Notes: generated from the sequence alone by a model not told the origin. DNA of 64,000 nt from CAWBLP01 sp963789495 (GCA_963789495.1 CAWBLP010000005.1:248001-312000); one strand, 5' to 3'; shown: positions 1 to 9,462, counted from the first letter of the stretch. Made by a program: numbers and translations.

Positions 1-1
1 C

Positions 2-2042
2 AGCGATCCGACCCGCATCAGCGGCCGGCCGATCGCCTACATGAAGGCGCAGGGTTTCAAGGGCGGGCTGTATCCGATCAATCCCAACCGCGGCCGAGGT
101 GCAGGGGCTGAAAGCCTATGCCTCGGTCGCTGATCTGCCGGAAACTGCCCGATGTGGTGATCGTCGCCGTCGCCGCCGAAGTCGCCGAACAAGTCCATCG
201 AGCAACTCGCTGCGCGCGGCGTGAAGGCGGTGGTGATGTTCACCGCCGGCTTCGCCGAAATGGACGAGGCCGGCGAAGCAGCCCAGGACGCGCATGGTGG
301 CAACGGCGCGCAAATACGGCATGCGCATCCTCGGCCCGAACTGCCTGGGCGTGTTCGACGCGCGCACGGCGTACTACGCGACGTTCTCCTCATCGTTCGA
401 TTCCGGATGGCCGGTGATGGGCCGCATCGGCATCGCATCGCAATCCGGCGCCTACGGCACGCATCTCTATACGCTGGCGCGCAACCGCGGCATCGGCGCA
501 TCGCTCTGCATCATGACCGGCAATGAAGCGGACGTGACGGTCGGCGAATGCATCGGCTGGCTGGCGGAAAATCCCGAAGTCGATGTCATCGCCGTCTATG
601 CCGAGGGCATCCGCGAAGCGCCCGGCCTGATCGCCGCGCTGCAAGCCGCACGCGCCGGCGAAAAAGCCGATCGTCATGCAGAAGGTCGGCCGCAGCGAAC
701 TCGGCAGCAAGGCCGCGAAGTCGCACACCGCTTCGATCGCCGGCGACGACGCCGTGACCGAAGCGGTGATGAGCGAATTCGGCGTGGTGCGCGCGCGCAA
801 TTCGGAGGAGATGCTGGACATCGCCCATACCGCGACCCGCAAGATCTATCCGGCACGCAACACGCTGGGCGTCATCACCGTGTCCGGCGGCGCCGGCGTG
901 CTGATCAGCGACACCGCCGAAAGCGTCGGCCTGGCGATGCCGGAAATGCCGGTCGGAAACGCAGAAGCGTCCTGCGCGAGCTGGTGCCGTTCTGCGCGCC
1001 GCGCAATCCGGTGGATGCGACCGCGCAGGTGTCGAACGACGTCACGCTGATCAACACCTTCACCGAGGCGATGGTGCGCGACGGCGGCTACAGCTCGGTG
1101 CTCGGCTTCTTCAGCATGACCGCGTCGTCCCGCCGCTGGCCGTCGATCCGCGAACAGCTCAACGTGGTGAAAGGCGAAATACCCGGACCGGCTCTACGCG
1201 TTGTCGGTGATCGTGCCGCCGGAACGGCGCGACGAACTGGAAGCGGACGGCTGGGTGGTGCATGAGGACCCGACCCGCGCCGTGGTGGCGATCGACGCGA
1301 TGGGCCGCTTCGGCGCCGCCTTCGCCGCACCGACTGGCGAAGCGGCCGCCGACGGTGCACGCGGTAACCCTGCCGGACGACGACGCCATCGGAGGCGGAG
1401 GCAAAGCGCCTGCTGGCCGCAGCGGGAATCACCTCCGCGCCCGAGCAGACCTGCGCCAGCGCCGAGGAGGCGGTCGCCGCAGCGGAATTGTTCGGCTTCC
1501 CGGTGGTGATGAAGATCCTGTCGCCCGACATTCTGCACAAGTCGGAGATCGGCGGCGTGCTGCTGGATGTCGGCCGACGATGCGGCGGTGCGCGACGGCT
1601 ACGACCTGCTGCTGGCGCGTGCGAAACGCGCCGCGCCCGAATGCGCGCATCGAAGGCGTGCTGGTGGCGAAGCAGTTGCAGGGCGGCGTGGAGTGCATCC
1701 TGGGCATCCATCGCGACCCGGTGTTCGGCCCGATCGCCATGTTCGGTCTGGGCGGCATCTTCGTCGAGGTGATGAAGGACGTGGTGTTCCGCCGCTGCCC
1801 GTTCGGCGCGGATGTCGCGGAGCAGATGATCCGCTCGATCAAGGGCGCACCGCTGCTGCTCGGCGCGCGCGGCCGCCCGAAGGCGGATGTGCGCGGCGCT
1901 GGCGCAGATGCTGGCGCGGCTGTCGGCCTTCGCCGTCGCGGCGGGGCCGCGGCTGCAATCGATCGATCTGAACCCGGTGTTCGCAATGCCGGAAGGCCAT
2001 GGTGCGTTCGCCGTCGACGCGGTGATCGAGGTTGGGGACTGA
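2..2042 (+). pseudogene. NDP-forming acyl-CoA synthetase (acetate-CoA ligase/pimeloyl-CoA ligase type), 5' truncated and frameshifted as sequenced
   Basis: Fused two-subunit acyl-CoA synthetase that would make acyl-CoA from acid, CoA and ATP. Read across frames, it shows the CoA-binding Rossmann start (GGLYPINPNR), then RILGPNCLGV, the ligase domain with the phospho-His segment (SKAAKSHTASIAGDD), and the C-terminal ATP-grasp part (VVMKILSPDILHKSEIGGV, GLGGIFVEVMKDVVFR), ending LQSIDLNPVF...VIEVGD-stop at 2042. The window edge removes about 20 N-terminal residues. Thirteen single-base insertions, near 92, 149, 190, 292, 663, 955, 971, 1173, 1344, 1391, 1572, 1637 and 1895, break the frame. Removing all thirteen leaves one open frame of 675 codons plus stop. 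No deletion or in-frame stop is seen, so I favour consensus error over decay. The acyl substrate is unknown. Confidence 0.85.
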
Positions 2043-2404
2043 AGGCATTCCGATCACGACAATGCCGTGTGCGGCGGGCCCAGGCCCATCGTTGTGGTGA
2101 CCGCGGCACCCGGTACCATCCCGCCGCGAGCGTCATAGCGCGCAGGTCGGGCGTACCGGGTGACGCCGTTGTTTCCGTGATGGCCGCAAGAGGTTCATGC
2201 ACGAGGCAATGATGGCGGCGAATACCAGATTGCCCAGATTTGCCGTCCTGATCGACGCCGACAACACATCACCGCGTATCGCCGGAGGGTCTTGGAGGTC
2301 GCCTCCGTGTCGGACAACCACGCATTGCGGTCTCTGTGCAGCGGGAATACCTGTCTCTGCGCCTGCCTACCCGGCGCAGGCGGCCGGAACCGGAGTCTCG
2401 CCCG
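2043..2404. other. Intergenic, no gene seen
   Basis: This 360-base gap lies between the synthetase stop and the phosphodiesterase start. The open frames here are GC-rich shadows without recognisable protein character. It presumably holds the promoter of the downstream phosphodiesterase, but no convincing -35/-10 pair stands out. Confidence 0.4.
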
Positions 2405-3232
2405 ATGCTGATCTGTCAGCTCACCGACCTGCATGTTCGCCCGGTCGGCAAACCCGCCAATCGCGTGGCGGAGACCAACATGTTCACCCAGCGCGCATTC
2501 CAGACCGTCGCCGCCTTCACGCCACAGCCGGACGTGGTGGTGCTGTCGGGCGATCTGACCGAATGCGGGCTGGAGGAGGAATACGCCCATGTCGCACGGC
2601 TGATCCAGCGCTACCTCCCGATGCCGGTGTTCGTCATTCCGGGCAATCACGATCGGCGGGATATCATGCGGCAAACTCTGGCCCATCTGCCCGGGGTGAC
2701 GCGTGATCCGCAGTTCGTGCAATACGCGGTGGATGACTACGCGGTGCGGCTGGTCATGCTCGACACGCTGGTTCCCGGCGCCGGCCACGGCGAATTGCAA
2801 CCGGTGCAGCTGGACTGGCTGCATGCCATCCTGGCGGCGGTGCCGGACAAACCGACGCTGATTGCCATGCATCACCCGCCATTCGCCTGCGGCATTGCCC
2901 ACGCCGACCGCATCATGCTGCGCAACGCGGCGGAGTTCGCAGCCGTGGTCCGGCGGCATCCGCAAGTGGAACGAATCATCTGCGGCCATCATCATCGCGC
3001 CATCACGGCGCGTGTGGCGCAGGCCACGGCATCGATCTGCCCCTCGGTGGCGCATCAGATCGAAATGTCGCTGATGCCGGCCGATCCGGCCGGATTCGTG
3101 TTCGAGCCGCCGGCATTCCAGTTGCATCGCTGGACCGCGGCAGACGGGCTGGTGTCCCACACCGTCTATGTCGAACGGTTCCCCGGGCCATTCCCGTTCG
3201 TGCGGGATTCGGATTATCCCGGGATGGTCTGA
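2405..3232 (+). CDS. Metallophosphoesterase, CpdA/Icc-like cyclic nucleotide phosphodiesterase family
   Basis: A 275-residue cytosolic calcineurin-like phosphodiesterase. All metal-binding blocks are present in order: TDLH (residues 7-10), GDLTECG (49-55), GNHDRR (80-85), MHHPPF (about 155) and CGHHHR (about 195). This set matches the class III cyclic nucleotide phosphodiesterase/CpdA family, so cAMP or another phosphodiester is the likely substrate; specificity cannot be read. ATG 2405 is chosen because the family begins directly with the first metal motif; an in-frame upstream extension from 2336 adds only low-complexity Arg/Pro residues. It stands alone on the plus strand and converges on the hydrolase gene at 3302. 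Confidence 0.85.
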   Translation: MLICQLTDLHVRPVGKPANRVAETNMFTQRAFQTVAAFTPQPDVVVLSGDLTECGLEEEYAHVARLIQRYLPMPVFVIPGNHDRRDIMRQTLAHLPGVTRDPQFVQYAVDDYAVRLVMLDTLVPGAGHGELQPVQLDWLHAILAAVPDKPTLIAMHHPPFACGIAHADRIMLRNAAEFAAVVRRHPQVERIICGHHHRAITARVAQATASICPSVAHQIEMSLMPADPAGFVFEPPAFQLHRWTAADGLVSHTVYVERFPGPFPFVRDSDYPGMV

Positions 3233-3301
3233 CGCCGAACGCGGCACGCCGGCGGGCGATGGCCGGCGCAGCCTCCGGCCACGACCCGGGGTGACGCCGG
3301 T

Positions 3302-4309
3302 TCAGCCGAACAGCGCCGCGATCTGCTGCGGTTCGACATCCTCGATGCTGGCTGGCCGCCAGTTCGGCTTGCGGTCCTTGTCCACCACCATGGCGCGCAC
3401 GCCCTCGGCGAAATCCGGATGCGCCATGGTCGTGCGGGTCAGCCGGAATTCGGCATCCAACGCCTGCGGCAAGGTCAGGTCGGCGCCATGCTGCAAGGCG
3501 GTCAGCGTCCAGCACAGGGCCGACGGCGAGACGCCGCGCAACTGTCCCAGCGCCTGGCTCGCCCATTCGCCGCCATCGGCCTGCAGGCAGGCCACGATGT
3601 CCGGCACGGTCGCCGCGCCGAAGCAGCGGTCGATCGCCGCACGCTGTTCGGCCATGGCAAACGCCGGCAGCGGAGCGGCGAACTGCGCGAGCGCGGCGGC
3701 GCCCTCCGCGGCCAGAGCCTGCGACAGGTCGGCAAGCTGCGCGCGCGGTGTGAACTGGGTGGCGAATCCGGCATGCACCGCATCGGCACCACGAACGCGC
3801 GCACCGGTCAGGCCCAGATAGAACCCGATCCGTCCGGGCAGCCGCGGCAGGAAATACGTGGCGCCGATATCGGGGAAGAAGCCAATCGCGGTTTCCGGCA
3901 TGGCGAACATGGCGTGCTCGGTTGCCACACGATATGCGCCATGCACCGACACGCCGATGCCGCCACCCATGCAGATCCCGTCGATCAGCGCGACATAGGG
4001 CTTGGGATAGCCGGCGATCAGCCGGTTCAGCGCGTATTCCTCGGAAAAGAACGCCTCGACCGGGCCACGATCGCCCTTCAGCTGGTTGTCGCGCAGGGCG
4101 CGGATATCGCCACCGGCGCAGAAGGCACGATCGCCGGCGCCTTCGATCACCACGACATGCACATGCGGATCGTCTCGGAACTGTTCCAGCGCGTGTGTGA
4201 ATACGCGGATCATGTCGAGATCGAGCGCGTTCAGCGCGGCGGGCCGGTTCAGCAGGACGCGGCCCGCGCGCCCGTCGCGGCGGACGATGACACTGTCGTC
4301 GGTCGGCAT
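3302..4309 (-). CDS. 3-hydroxyisobutyryl-CoA hydrolase (enoyl-CoA hydratase/isomerase family)
   Basis: Crotonase-fold enzyme of 335 residues. The HIBCH-type signature supports hydrolysis of 3-hydroxyisobutyryl-CoA in valine breakdown: oxyanion-hole AFCAGGDIRAL (62-72), EEYALN (90-95), YVALIDGICMGGGIGVSVHG (105-124) and MPETAIGFFPDIGATYFLPR (137-156), with catalytic Glu139 and Asp147 positions conserved. Length agrees with the family (about 340-350). The start at 4309 is preceded by GGAGAG at good spacing. It is followed on the same strand by no close partner; the AI-2E-type permease gene upstream (4374-5546) is 64 bases away and may be cotranscribed. Confidence 0.88.
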   Translation of the reverse strand: MPTDDSVIVRRDGRAGRVLLNRPAALNALDLDMIRVFTHALEQFRDDPHVHVVVIEGAGDRAFCAGGDIRALRDNQLKGDRGPVEAFFSEEYALNRLIAGYPKPYVALIDGICMGGGIGVSVHGAYRVATEHAMFAMPETAIGFFPDIGATYFLPRLPGRIGFYLGLTGARVRGADAVHAGFATQFTPRAQLADLSQALAAEGAAALAQFAAPLPAFAMAEQRAAIDRCFGAATVPDIVACLQADGGEWASQALGQLRGVSPSALCWTLTALQHGADLTLPQALDAEFRLTRTTMAHPDFAEGVRAMVVDKDRKPNWRPASIEDVEPQQIAALFG

Positions 4310-4373
4310 GGCAGACTCTCCGGAAAGACCGGGGCTGCTCTAATCGGTCAGGCTGCCGGGGGCAACGCCACAA

Positions 4374-5546
4374 TCAGGCTTCCAGGAAATGGCCGAATGC
4401 GCGCAGCGGGCGCAGGTCATCGCAGACGATCTTGGTGATCGCCATCATTGGCACTGCCAGGATCGCGCCGGGCACGCCCCACATCCAATACCAGAACACC
4501 AGGGCCAGGATTACCGCCACCGGGTTGATGGTGAAGCGGCGGGCCAGCAGCATGGGGGTGATCAGCTCGCCCTCGGCGACGTGGATACCGAAATACAGTC
4601 CGACCGGCAGCAGTGCCCACCAGGTGACGCCCAGCGACAGCACGCTCGCCATCAGGAAGATGACGATGCCGACCATCGGGCCGAGGAACGGGATGAAGTT
4701 GAGCAGGAACGCCATGGTTCCCCACAGCAGCGGATTGGCGACGCCGCAGAGCCACATCACCACGAAGGTCAGCAGGCCGACGACGGCGTTGATCAAGGTG
4801 ACGGTGATCAGGTAGGCGGAGATATTGCGCTCGATATGCAATGAAATTTCCACCGCCTGTCGCTTGCTGGCGAAGCGGGGCAGGATTTCCACCAGCCGGC
4901 GCAGGAAGGTTTCGCCGGAGACCAGCAGATAGAACAGCACCAGCAACGTCTCGAACAGGCCGGCCGCGACCGCCGCGGTGCCGGTGAACACCATGCTCAG
5001 CAGGTTCGGCCCCTGTTTCGCTGACGGTGCGGCTGCCGCCGGCGGGGCGGCTGAGTCCGGTTTTGTTTCCGCGCCGCCATGCGTGATACCCTGCAGCGTC
5101 TCCCAGGTGGACTGCATCATGCCGATCGGGCGATGCAGGATGGCGAGCTTGTCCTGGATCTGCGGCAGAGCCTGCGGCAGCTTGCCCGCCCAGGACGTTG
5201 CCGGCCCGGCCAATGCACTGACCAGCCCGGCAAGCACACCCATCAGCAGGATTATCGCCAGCAGCGCGCCGAGCCCGCGCGGCACGTGACAGCGGTCCAG
5301 CATACGCACGAAGGGCTGCAGCAGCAGTTTCAGCACGATCGCCAGGATGATCGGCAGCATGATTTCGGAGGCGGCGTAGAGTGCGGCGAGCAGCGCCAGG
5401 AAGAACAGGCCGCCGAGGAAGATCGTACGTGGGTCGCTGGGCAGCGGCATCTCCTGCCCGTCATCCCCGGTGTCCGGCGTATCTGTCCTGACCGCCTCGA
5501 TCTCTTCCTCGACCACGTCCGCGATCGGATTGCCGGTGTCGTTCAT
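4374..5546 (-). CDS. AI-2E family transporter (permease), first of two in the window
   Basis: A 390-residue inner-membrane protein of the AI-2E/PerM exporter family. It has a hydrophilic N-terminus (about 45 residues), paired transmembrane segments near 47-70 and 95-115, a periplasmic Pro/Ala-rich stretch near 150-185, then the four-to-five-helix block containing FLLNFIPFLGPMVGI (the family's conserved N-[FY]-[IV]-P-x-[IL]-G-[PA] motif) and a final helix cluster near 320-385. Members export small molecules or act as sodium/proton antiporters; the substrate here is unknown and AI-2 itself should not be assumed. Compare the 661-residue paralogue at 55420. Confidence 0.85.
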   Translation of the reverse strand: MNDTGNPIADVVEEEIEAVRTDTPDTGDDGQEMPLPSDPRTIFLGGLFFLALLAALYAASEIMLPIILAIVLKLLLQPFVRMLDRCHVPRGLGALLAIILLMGVLAGLVSALAGPATSWAGKLPQALPQIQDKLAILHRPIGMMQSTWETLQGITHGGAETKPDSAAPPAAAAPSAKQGPNLLSMVFTGTAAVAAGLFETLLVLFYLLVSGETFLRRLVEILPRFASKRQAVEISLHIERNISAYLITVTLINAVVGLLTFVVMWLCGVANPLLWGTMAFLLNFIPFLGPMVGIVIFLMASVLSLGVTWWALLPVGLYFGIHVAEGELITPMLLARRFTINPVAVILALVFWYWMWGVPGAILAVPMMAITKIVCDDLRPLRAFGHFLEA

Positions 5547-5555
5547 GTGTGTGCC

Positions 5556-6194
5556 TTAGACAATCGGTCCGCTGATTTCACGCGTCAGCTTATGCTTCAT
5601 GGCTTCGGCAAAATCTGGGTAGTCTTTGCACGTTACCGCGAAGGCGCCGGGCCCCCCGATCACCTCTGCGGTATAGGACTGCAGCAGGTCCGGCTCCTCA
5701 TGCAGGATACACAGGCCGTTGATGGTGATCCCGGCTTCCACCATGCGGTCGCGGATCGGCTCAGGCGCGATTCCGTCGTTGCAGCGGCCGTCGCCGATCA
5801 CGTTCACGACGCTGCGCGTGGGCGTCGCCGGAACGTGGCTCAGCAAGGTGAGCGATGCGAGCAGAGCTTCACCAATTGCGGTCTGGCCGGCCTGGACGGT
5901 GCGAGGCATGTTGTCCACCTCATCCGCGAAGGCGCGCGCGTCCGTTTCGCTGGCGATGCGGGTCCAGGCGGTGATCACGTCTTGCGCGCCGGCACCGGAC
6001 CACAGCAACAGGCAGGCATAGCTGATGTGCGCCGGCCCGCCGATCAGGCCTGCGATCACCACGGGATCGCGCAGGGCCGCGGCCATGCCGCCGGCGATCA
6101 GGCCGAATTCGTCGTAGGTGACGCTGGCCGAACCATCGACCGCCAGTACCAGAGCCAGATCCGCGGTTTCCATGGACGGCAGTGAAGCGCACAT
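5556..6194 (-). CDS. DUF1194 domain protein (von Willebrand factor A-like)
   Basis: A 212-residue protein with a VWA-like fold start: ADLALVLAVDGSASV carries the DxSxS metal-ion-dependent adhesion site motif near residues 12-25. TARDFADEV-like and VVNVIGDGRCNDG (second site) blocks follow, typical of DUF1194. Family members usually carry a signal peptide; here neither available start (ATG 6194 or ATG 6173) gives one, so it would stay cytoplasmic unless the start is farther upstream. It ends 9 bases before the 390-residue permease begins (5546), so the two may be cotranscribed. It is divergent from the CaiB gene at 6273. Function unknown. Confidence 0.75.
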   Translation of the reverse strand: MCASLPSMETADLALVLAVDGSASVTYDEFGLIAGGMAAALRDPVVIAGLIGGPAHISYACLLLWSGAGAQDVITAWTRIASETDARAFADEVDNMPRTVQAGQTAIGEALLASLTLLSHVPATPTRSVVNVIGDGRCNDGIAPEPIRDRMVEAGITINGLCILHEEPDLLQSYTAEVIGGPGAFAVTCKDYPDFAEAMKHKLTREISGPIV

Positions 6195-6272
6195 GGCACA
6201 GCGTTGCACGCGTACCCTTGAGTGAGCGGCGATTGCGGCGGAAGATCGATGACGGACGGAGGAGATATCACG

Positions 6273-7484
6273 ATGCCGGAAAGCCCGCTCGACAAATCGA
6301 TGCTGACCGAGACCCGCATGCCGCTGAACGGCATCACGGTGCTGGACCTGACCCTGGCACGCGCGGGCCCCACGGCGGTGCGCCACTTTGCCGACTGGGG
6401 CGCCAATGTCATCCGCATCGAGCCACCGGCAACGGATGGTGAGGACGTGGCAGGGCGGCGGCACGGGTTCGATTTCCAGAACCTGCATCGCAACAAGCGC
6501 GCCATCACGCTGAACCTGAAGACGCCAGAGGGCCATGCCGCATTCATGCGTCTGGCGAAGACCGCCGACGTGATCCTGGAGAACATGCGCGCCCAGGTGA
6601 AACACCGCCTGAAAGTGTCCTATGACGACGTGAAGGCGGTGAACCCGCGCATCGTCTATGGCAGCATCTCGGGGTTTGGCCAGGACGGGCCGTACGGCCC
6701 GCGCGCCGGCGTGGACCAGATCGCGCAAGGGATGGGCGGGCTGATGTCGATCACCGGCGAACCCGGCCGCGGCCCGATGCGCGTCGGCATCCCGATCGAC
6801 GACCTCACCGCCGGCAACCTGCTCGCGCTCGGCTGCATGATGGCGATCTTCGACCGCGAACGCACCGGCGTTGGGCGCTGGGTGACCACGTCGCTGCTGG
6901 AGGCGCAGATCTTCATGCTCGACTTCCAGGCCAGCCGCTGGCTGATGGAAGGCGAGGTTGCAGGCCAGGCCGGTAACGATCACCCGACCGGCATCCCCAC
7001 CGGCGTGTTTCCCACCAGCGACGGCCACATCAACATCGCCGCCAGTTCTTCCCGCGTGTTCACGCGATTCTGCGAGGCGATCGAGCGCAAGGACTGGCTG
7101 CAGCGGGAGGATTGGAAGACCCAGGTCGGGCGCAGCAAGGATCGCGCGGCGATCAACGCGGCGATCGGCGAGATCACCAAGACCAAGCCATCGAACCATT
7201 GGATCGAACTGTTCGAGGCCAACGGCATTCCCTGCGGCCCGATCTACTCGATCGATCAGGTGTTCGCGGACCCGCAGGTGAAGCATCTGGGCATGGCGCG
7301 CAAGATGCACAGCCCGGTGGTTGGTGACGCCGAGGTGGTGGCGTCCGCCATCAATATTTCCGGGTTTTCCAAGGATATCCGCGAGGCGACGCCGGATGCC
7401 GGCCAGCACACCGACGAGGTGCTGTCCGCGGTCGGCTACAGCGCAGAAGAAATCGCCGACATGCGCAAAAAGGGAGCGATCTGA
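6273..7484 (+). CDS. CaiB/BaiF family III CoA-transferase
   Basis: A 403-residue class III CoA-transferase, which moves CoA between acyl groups through an aspartyl-CoA intermediate. Conserved blocks: LDLTLARAGPTAVRHFADWG (24-43), NKRAITLNLKTPEG (74-87), YGSISGFGQDGPYG, and AGVDQIAQGMGGLMSITGEP where Asp148 aligns with the catalytic aspartate. ATG 6273 is chosen for the GGAGGAG ribosome site ending about 9 bases upstream; ATG 6249 and GTG 6222 are alternatives. The gene is followed after one base by a crotonase (7486), so the pair is almost certainly one operon handling the same acyl-CoA. Confidence 0.88.
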   Translation: MPESPLDKSMLTETRMPLNGITVLDLTLARAGPTAVRHFADWGANVIRIEPPATDGEDVAGRRHGFDFQNLHRNKRAITLNLKTPEGHAAFMRLAKTADVILENMRAQVKHRLKVSYDDVKAVNPRIVYGSISGFGQDGPYGPRAGVDQIAQGMGGLMSITGEPGRGPMRVGIPIDDLTAGNLLALGCMMAIFDRERTGVGRWVTTSLLEAQIFMLDFQASRWLMEGEVAGQAGNDHPTGIPTGVFPTSDGHINIAASSSRVFTRFCEAIERKDWLQREDWKTQVGRSKDRAAINAAIGEITKTKPSNHWIELFEANGIPCGPIYSIDQVFADPQVKHLGMARKMHSPVVGDAEVVASAINISGFSKDIREATPDAGQHTDEVLSAVGYSAEEIADMRKKGAI

Positions 7485-7485
7485 G

Positions 7486-8304
7486 ATGCTGCCCGAGCAT
7501 GCGGAAACCAGGCCCTTCGCCGACGGCAAGATGCTGGCGGCGAAGGATGACGGCGTCGGGCTGATCACCTTCAACCAGCCCGAGAAGCGCAACGCCATGT
7601 CGATGGAGATGTGGACGGGGCTGGGAGAGATCCTCGACGAGTTCCGCGAGGACAGCTCGGTCCGCGTGGTGGTGATGACCGGTGCGGGCAACAAGGCGTT
7701 CGTGTCCGGTGCCGATATCAGCCAGTTCGCCAAAAACCGCTCCAACGCCGAGGCGCAGCAGGAATACGACCGGGCGACCGGCGTCGGCCGCGGCAAGCTC
7801 AACGCCTTCCCGAAACCCTTGATCGGGCGGATTCGCGGCTTCTGCCTGGGCGGCGGGCTGGCGATTGCCATGAGCACCGATCTGCGCATCGCCGCCGTGG
7901 ACAGCCAGTTCGGCATTCCGGCGGCGCGGCTGTCGATCGCCTATGCGCCCAACTCGGTGAAGCGGCTGATCGACCTGGTCGGGCCGGCGCATGCCCGCAT
8001 GATCCTGTACACCGCACGGCGGATCGATGCGGCCGAGGCGGAACGCATCGGGCTGATCAACAAGATGGTGCCGGATGAGGAGCTGACCGACTACGTGCTC
8101 GATCTGGCGCGCACCATCGCCGACAACGCGCCACTGTCGGTTGCGGCATCGAAACTGACGATCAACGAGATGCTGAAGGACGAAAGCCAGCGCAATGTCG
8201 GTGCGATGCGCGAGCAGATGGAAATCTGTTTCAACAGCGCCGACTACAAGGAAGGCCGCACAGCGTTCATGGAGAAGCGCGCGCCGCGCTGGGTGGGGCG
8301 ATAG
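7486..8304 (+). CDS. Enoyl-CoA hydratase/isomerase family protein (crotonase) without the usual catalytic glutamates
   Basis: A 272-residue crotonase. It has the oxyanion-hole segments (KAFVSGADISQF, 70-81; GFCLGGGLAIAMSTDLRI, 118-135) and the C-terminal trimerisation region. At the two positions where enoyl-CoA hydratases carry catalytic Glu144 and Glu164 (rat numbering), this protein has Ala/Ile in GGGLAIAM (122-129) and Ala in GIPAARLS (143-150). It is therefore probably not a standard hydratase; an isomerase, thioesterase, decarboxylase or other crotonase reaction is possible. Start is one base after the CoA-transferase stop, giving translational coupling. Confidence 0.82.
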   Translation: MLPEHAETRPFADGKMLAAKDDGVGLITFNQPEKRNAMSMEMWTGLGEILDEFREDSSVRVVVMTGAGNKAFVSGADISQFAKNRSNAEAQQEYDRATGVGRGKLNAFPKPLIGRIRGFCLGGGLAIAMSTDLRIAAVDSQFGIPAARLSIAYAPNSVKRLIDLVGPAHARMILYTARRIDAAEAERIGLINKMVPDEELTDYVLDLARTIADNAPLSVAASKLTINEMLKDESQRNVGAMREQMEICFNSADYKEGRTAFMEKRAPRWVGR

Positions 8305-8310
8305 CTGCTT

Positions 8311-8342
8311 CGTCTCCCTACCGTCGCGACGGTAGGGAGACG
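8311..8342. terminator. Perfect 32-bp palindrome between convergent genes, likely bidirectional terminator
   Basis: CGTCTCCCTACCGTCG is followed immediately by its exact reverse complement. It sits 6 bases after the crotonase stop and about 30 bases from the 3' end of the MR/MLE gene on the other strand, the position expected for a shared terminator. No T-tract follows on either strand, so it may work through hairpin formation with Rho or simply protect 3' ends. Confidence 0.65.
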
Positions 8343-8373
8343 TCTGCGCGGGTGTCGGAAGCGCGCGCTGCGT

Positions 8374-9462
8374 TCAAGCGGCGTAGCGTGCGATCGCGGC
8401 CGGATCGAAACTGAATCCCCAGCCTGGCCGATCCGGCACGATGGCGTGGCCGTTGGCATCGAGTTCGATCCGCTCCCGGTAGATCGGCTCGAACCACGGC
8501 ATGTATTCCAGGAAGTTGCCGCCGGGCAGCGCCGCCAGCAGGGCGAGGCTCATCTCCGGGAACAGATGGCTGGCGCAGGGGATATGGAACGCCTCGCACA
8601 GATGGCCGGCCTTCAGGAACTCGCTGGGACCGCCCATGCGCTGCAGGTCCGGCATCAGCACGTCGGCGGAACGGGCTTCCAGCATCTGCAGAATGCCGCG
8701 ATGGGTGTAGACGGTCTCGCCGGAGGCGATCGGCGTGTCGAGCGCGGCGGAGATTTGTGCTTCTCCTTCGTGGTCGTGGCAGATCACCGGTTCCTCGAAC
8801 CAGGTGAGGTCCAGCTCTTCCATCATGCGGCCGATGCGGATCGCCTGCTTGACGCTCATCTGCTGGTTGGCATCGACCATCAGCGCGATATCGGGTCCGA
8901 TCGCTTCCCGCACCGCGCGCACGCGTTCGACCATGCGCTCTGGTTCGGCGGGTCCGACCCGGGTTTTCATGGCGCGGAAGCCGCGTTCGAGGAAGCTGCT
9001 GGCCTCGCGTTGCAGTTCGTCGATGGAGCTGCCGAGCCACAGACCGCCGGAGGCGTAGGTGGGCACGGCGGGGCGGCAGGCGCCGATCAGATGCGCAACG
9101 TTCAGACCGGCTGCCTTGCCGCGCAGGTCCCACAGCGCGTTGTCGAGCGCGGCCAAGCCGACGATCGACACGCCCTCATAGCCGAGGAAGTTCAGCGACG
9201 ACCATGCGCGTGCGTTGAGGCTGCCGCCAAGCCGCGGGTCCAATCCCATGACCAGGTCTTCGAGGCTGCGGATCATTTCGTGAATTGGCGCGAGGCGGCG
9301 GTTGTTGATGGTCATTACCAGGCCTTCGCCGGTGATGCCCTCGTCGGTATCGAGGAAGGTCAGCACGCAATCGGCGCTGCGGATATGACCGAGGATCGCG
9401 GTGAGGATCGGCGGTTCGATGGGCACGTGCACCACCTGGGTGCGCAGTGCGGTGATTTTCAT
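8374..9462 (-). CDS. Mandelate racemase/muconate lactonizing enzyme (enolase superfamily), first copy
   Basis: A 362-residue enolase-superfamily enzyme. It has the N-terminal capping domain (1-125) followed by the barrel with Lys166 in MKTRVG (a KxR variant of the KxK motif), metal ligands Asp197 (MVDANQQ), Glu223/224 (WFEEPV) and Glu249 (ASGET), and a barrel-end His in ASHLFPE (about 304). The reaction begins with proton abstraction next to a carboxylate; candidates are sugar-acid dehydratases or racemases, and specificity cannot be called. It starts at 9462 with GAGGA upstream. A second, clearly different homologue lies at 12143. Confidence 0.87.
   Translation of the reverse strand: MKITALRTQVVHVPIEPPILTAILGHIRSADCVLTFLDTDEGITGEGLVMTINNRRLAPIHEMIRSLEDLVMGLDPRLGGSLNARAWSSLNFLGYEGVSIVGLAALDNALWDLRGKAAGLNVAHLIGACRPAVPTYASGGLWLGSSIDELQREASSFLERGFRAMKTRVGPAEPERMVERVRAVREAIGPDIALMVDANQQMSVKQAIRIGRMMEELDLTWFEEPVICHDHEGEAQISAALDTPIASGETVYTHRGILQMLEARSADVLMPDLQRMGGPSEFLKAGHLCEAFHIPCASHLFPEMSLALLAALPGGNFLEYMPWFEPIYRERIELDANGHAIVPDRPGWGFSFDPAAIARYAA

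Noticed and set aside
5556..7916. 786-codon minus-strand frame covering the CaiB gene and DUF1194
   Set aside because: Antisense to clear CaiB/crotonase genes; only its 3' third (5556-6194) has family features. High GC makes long shadow frames common.
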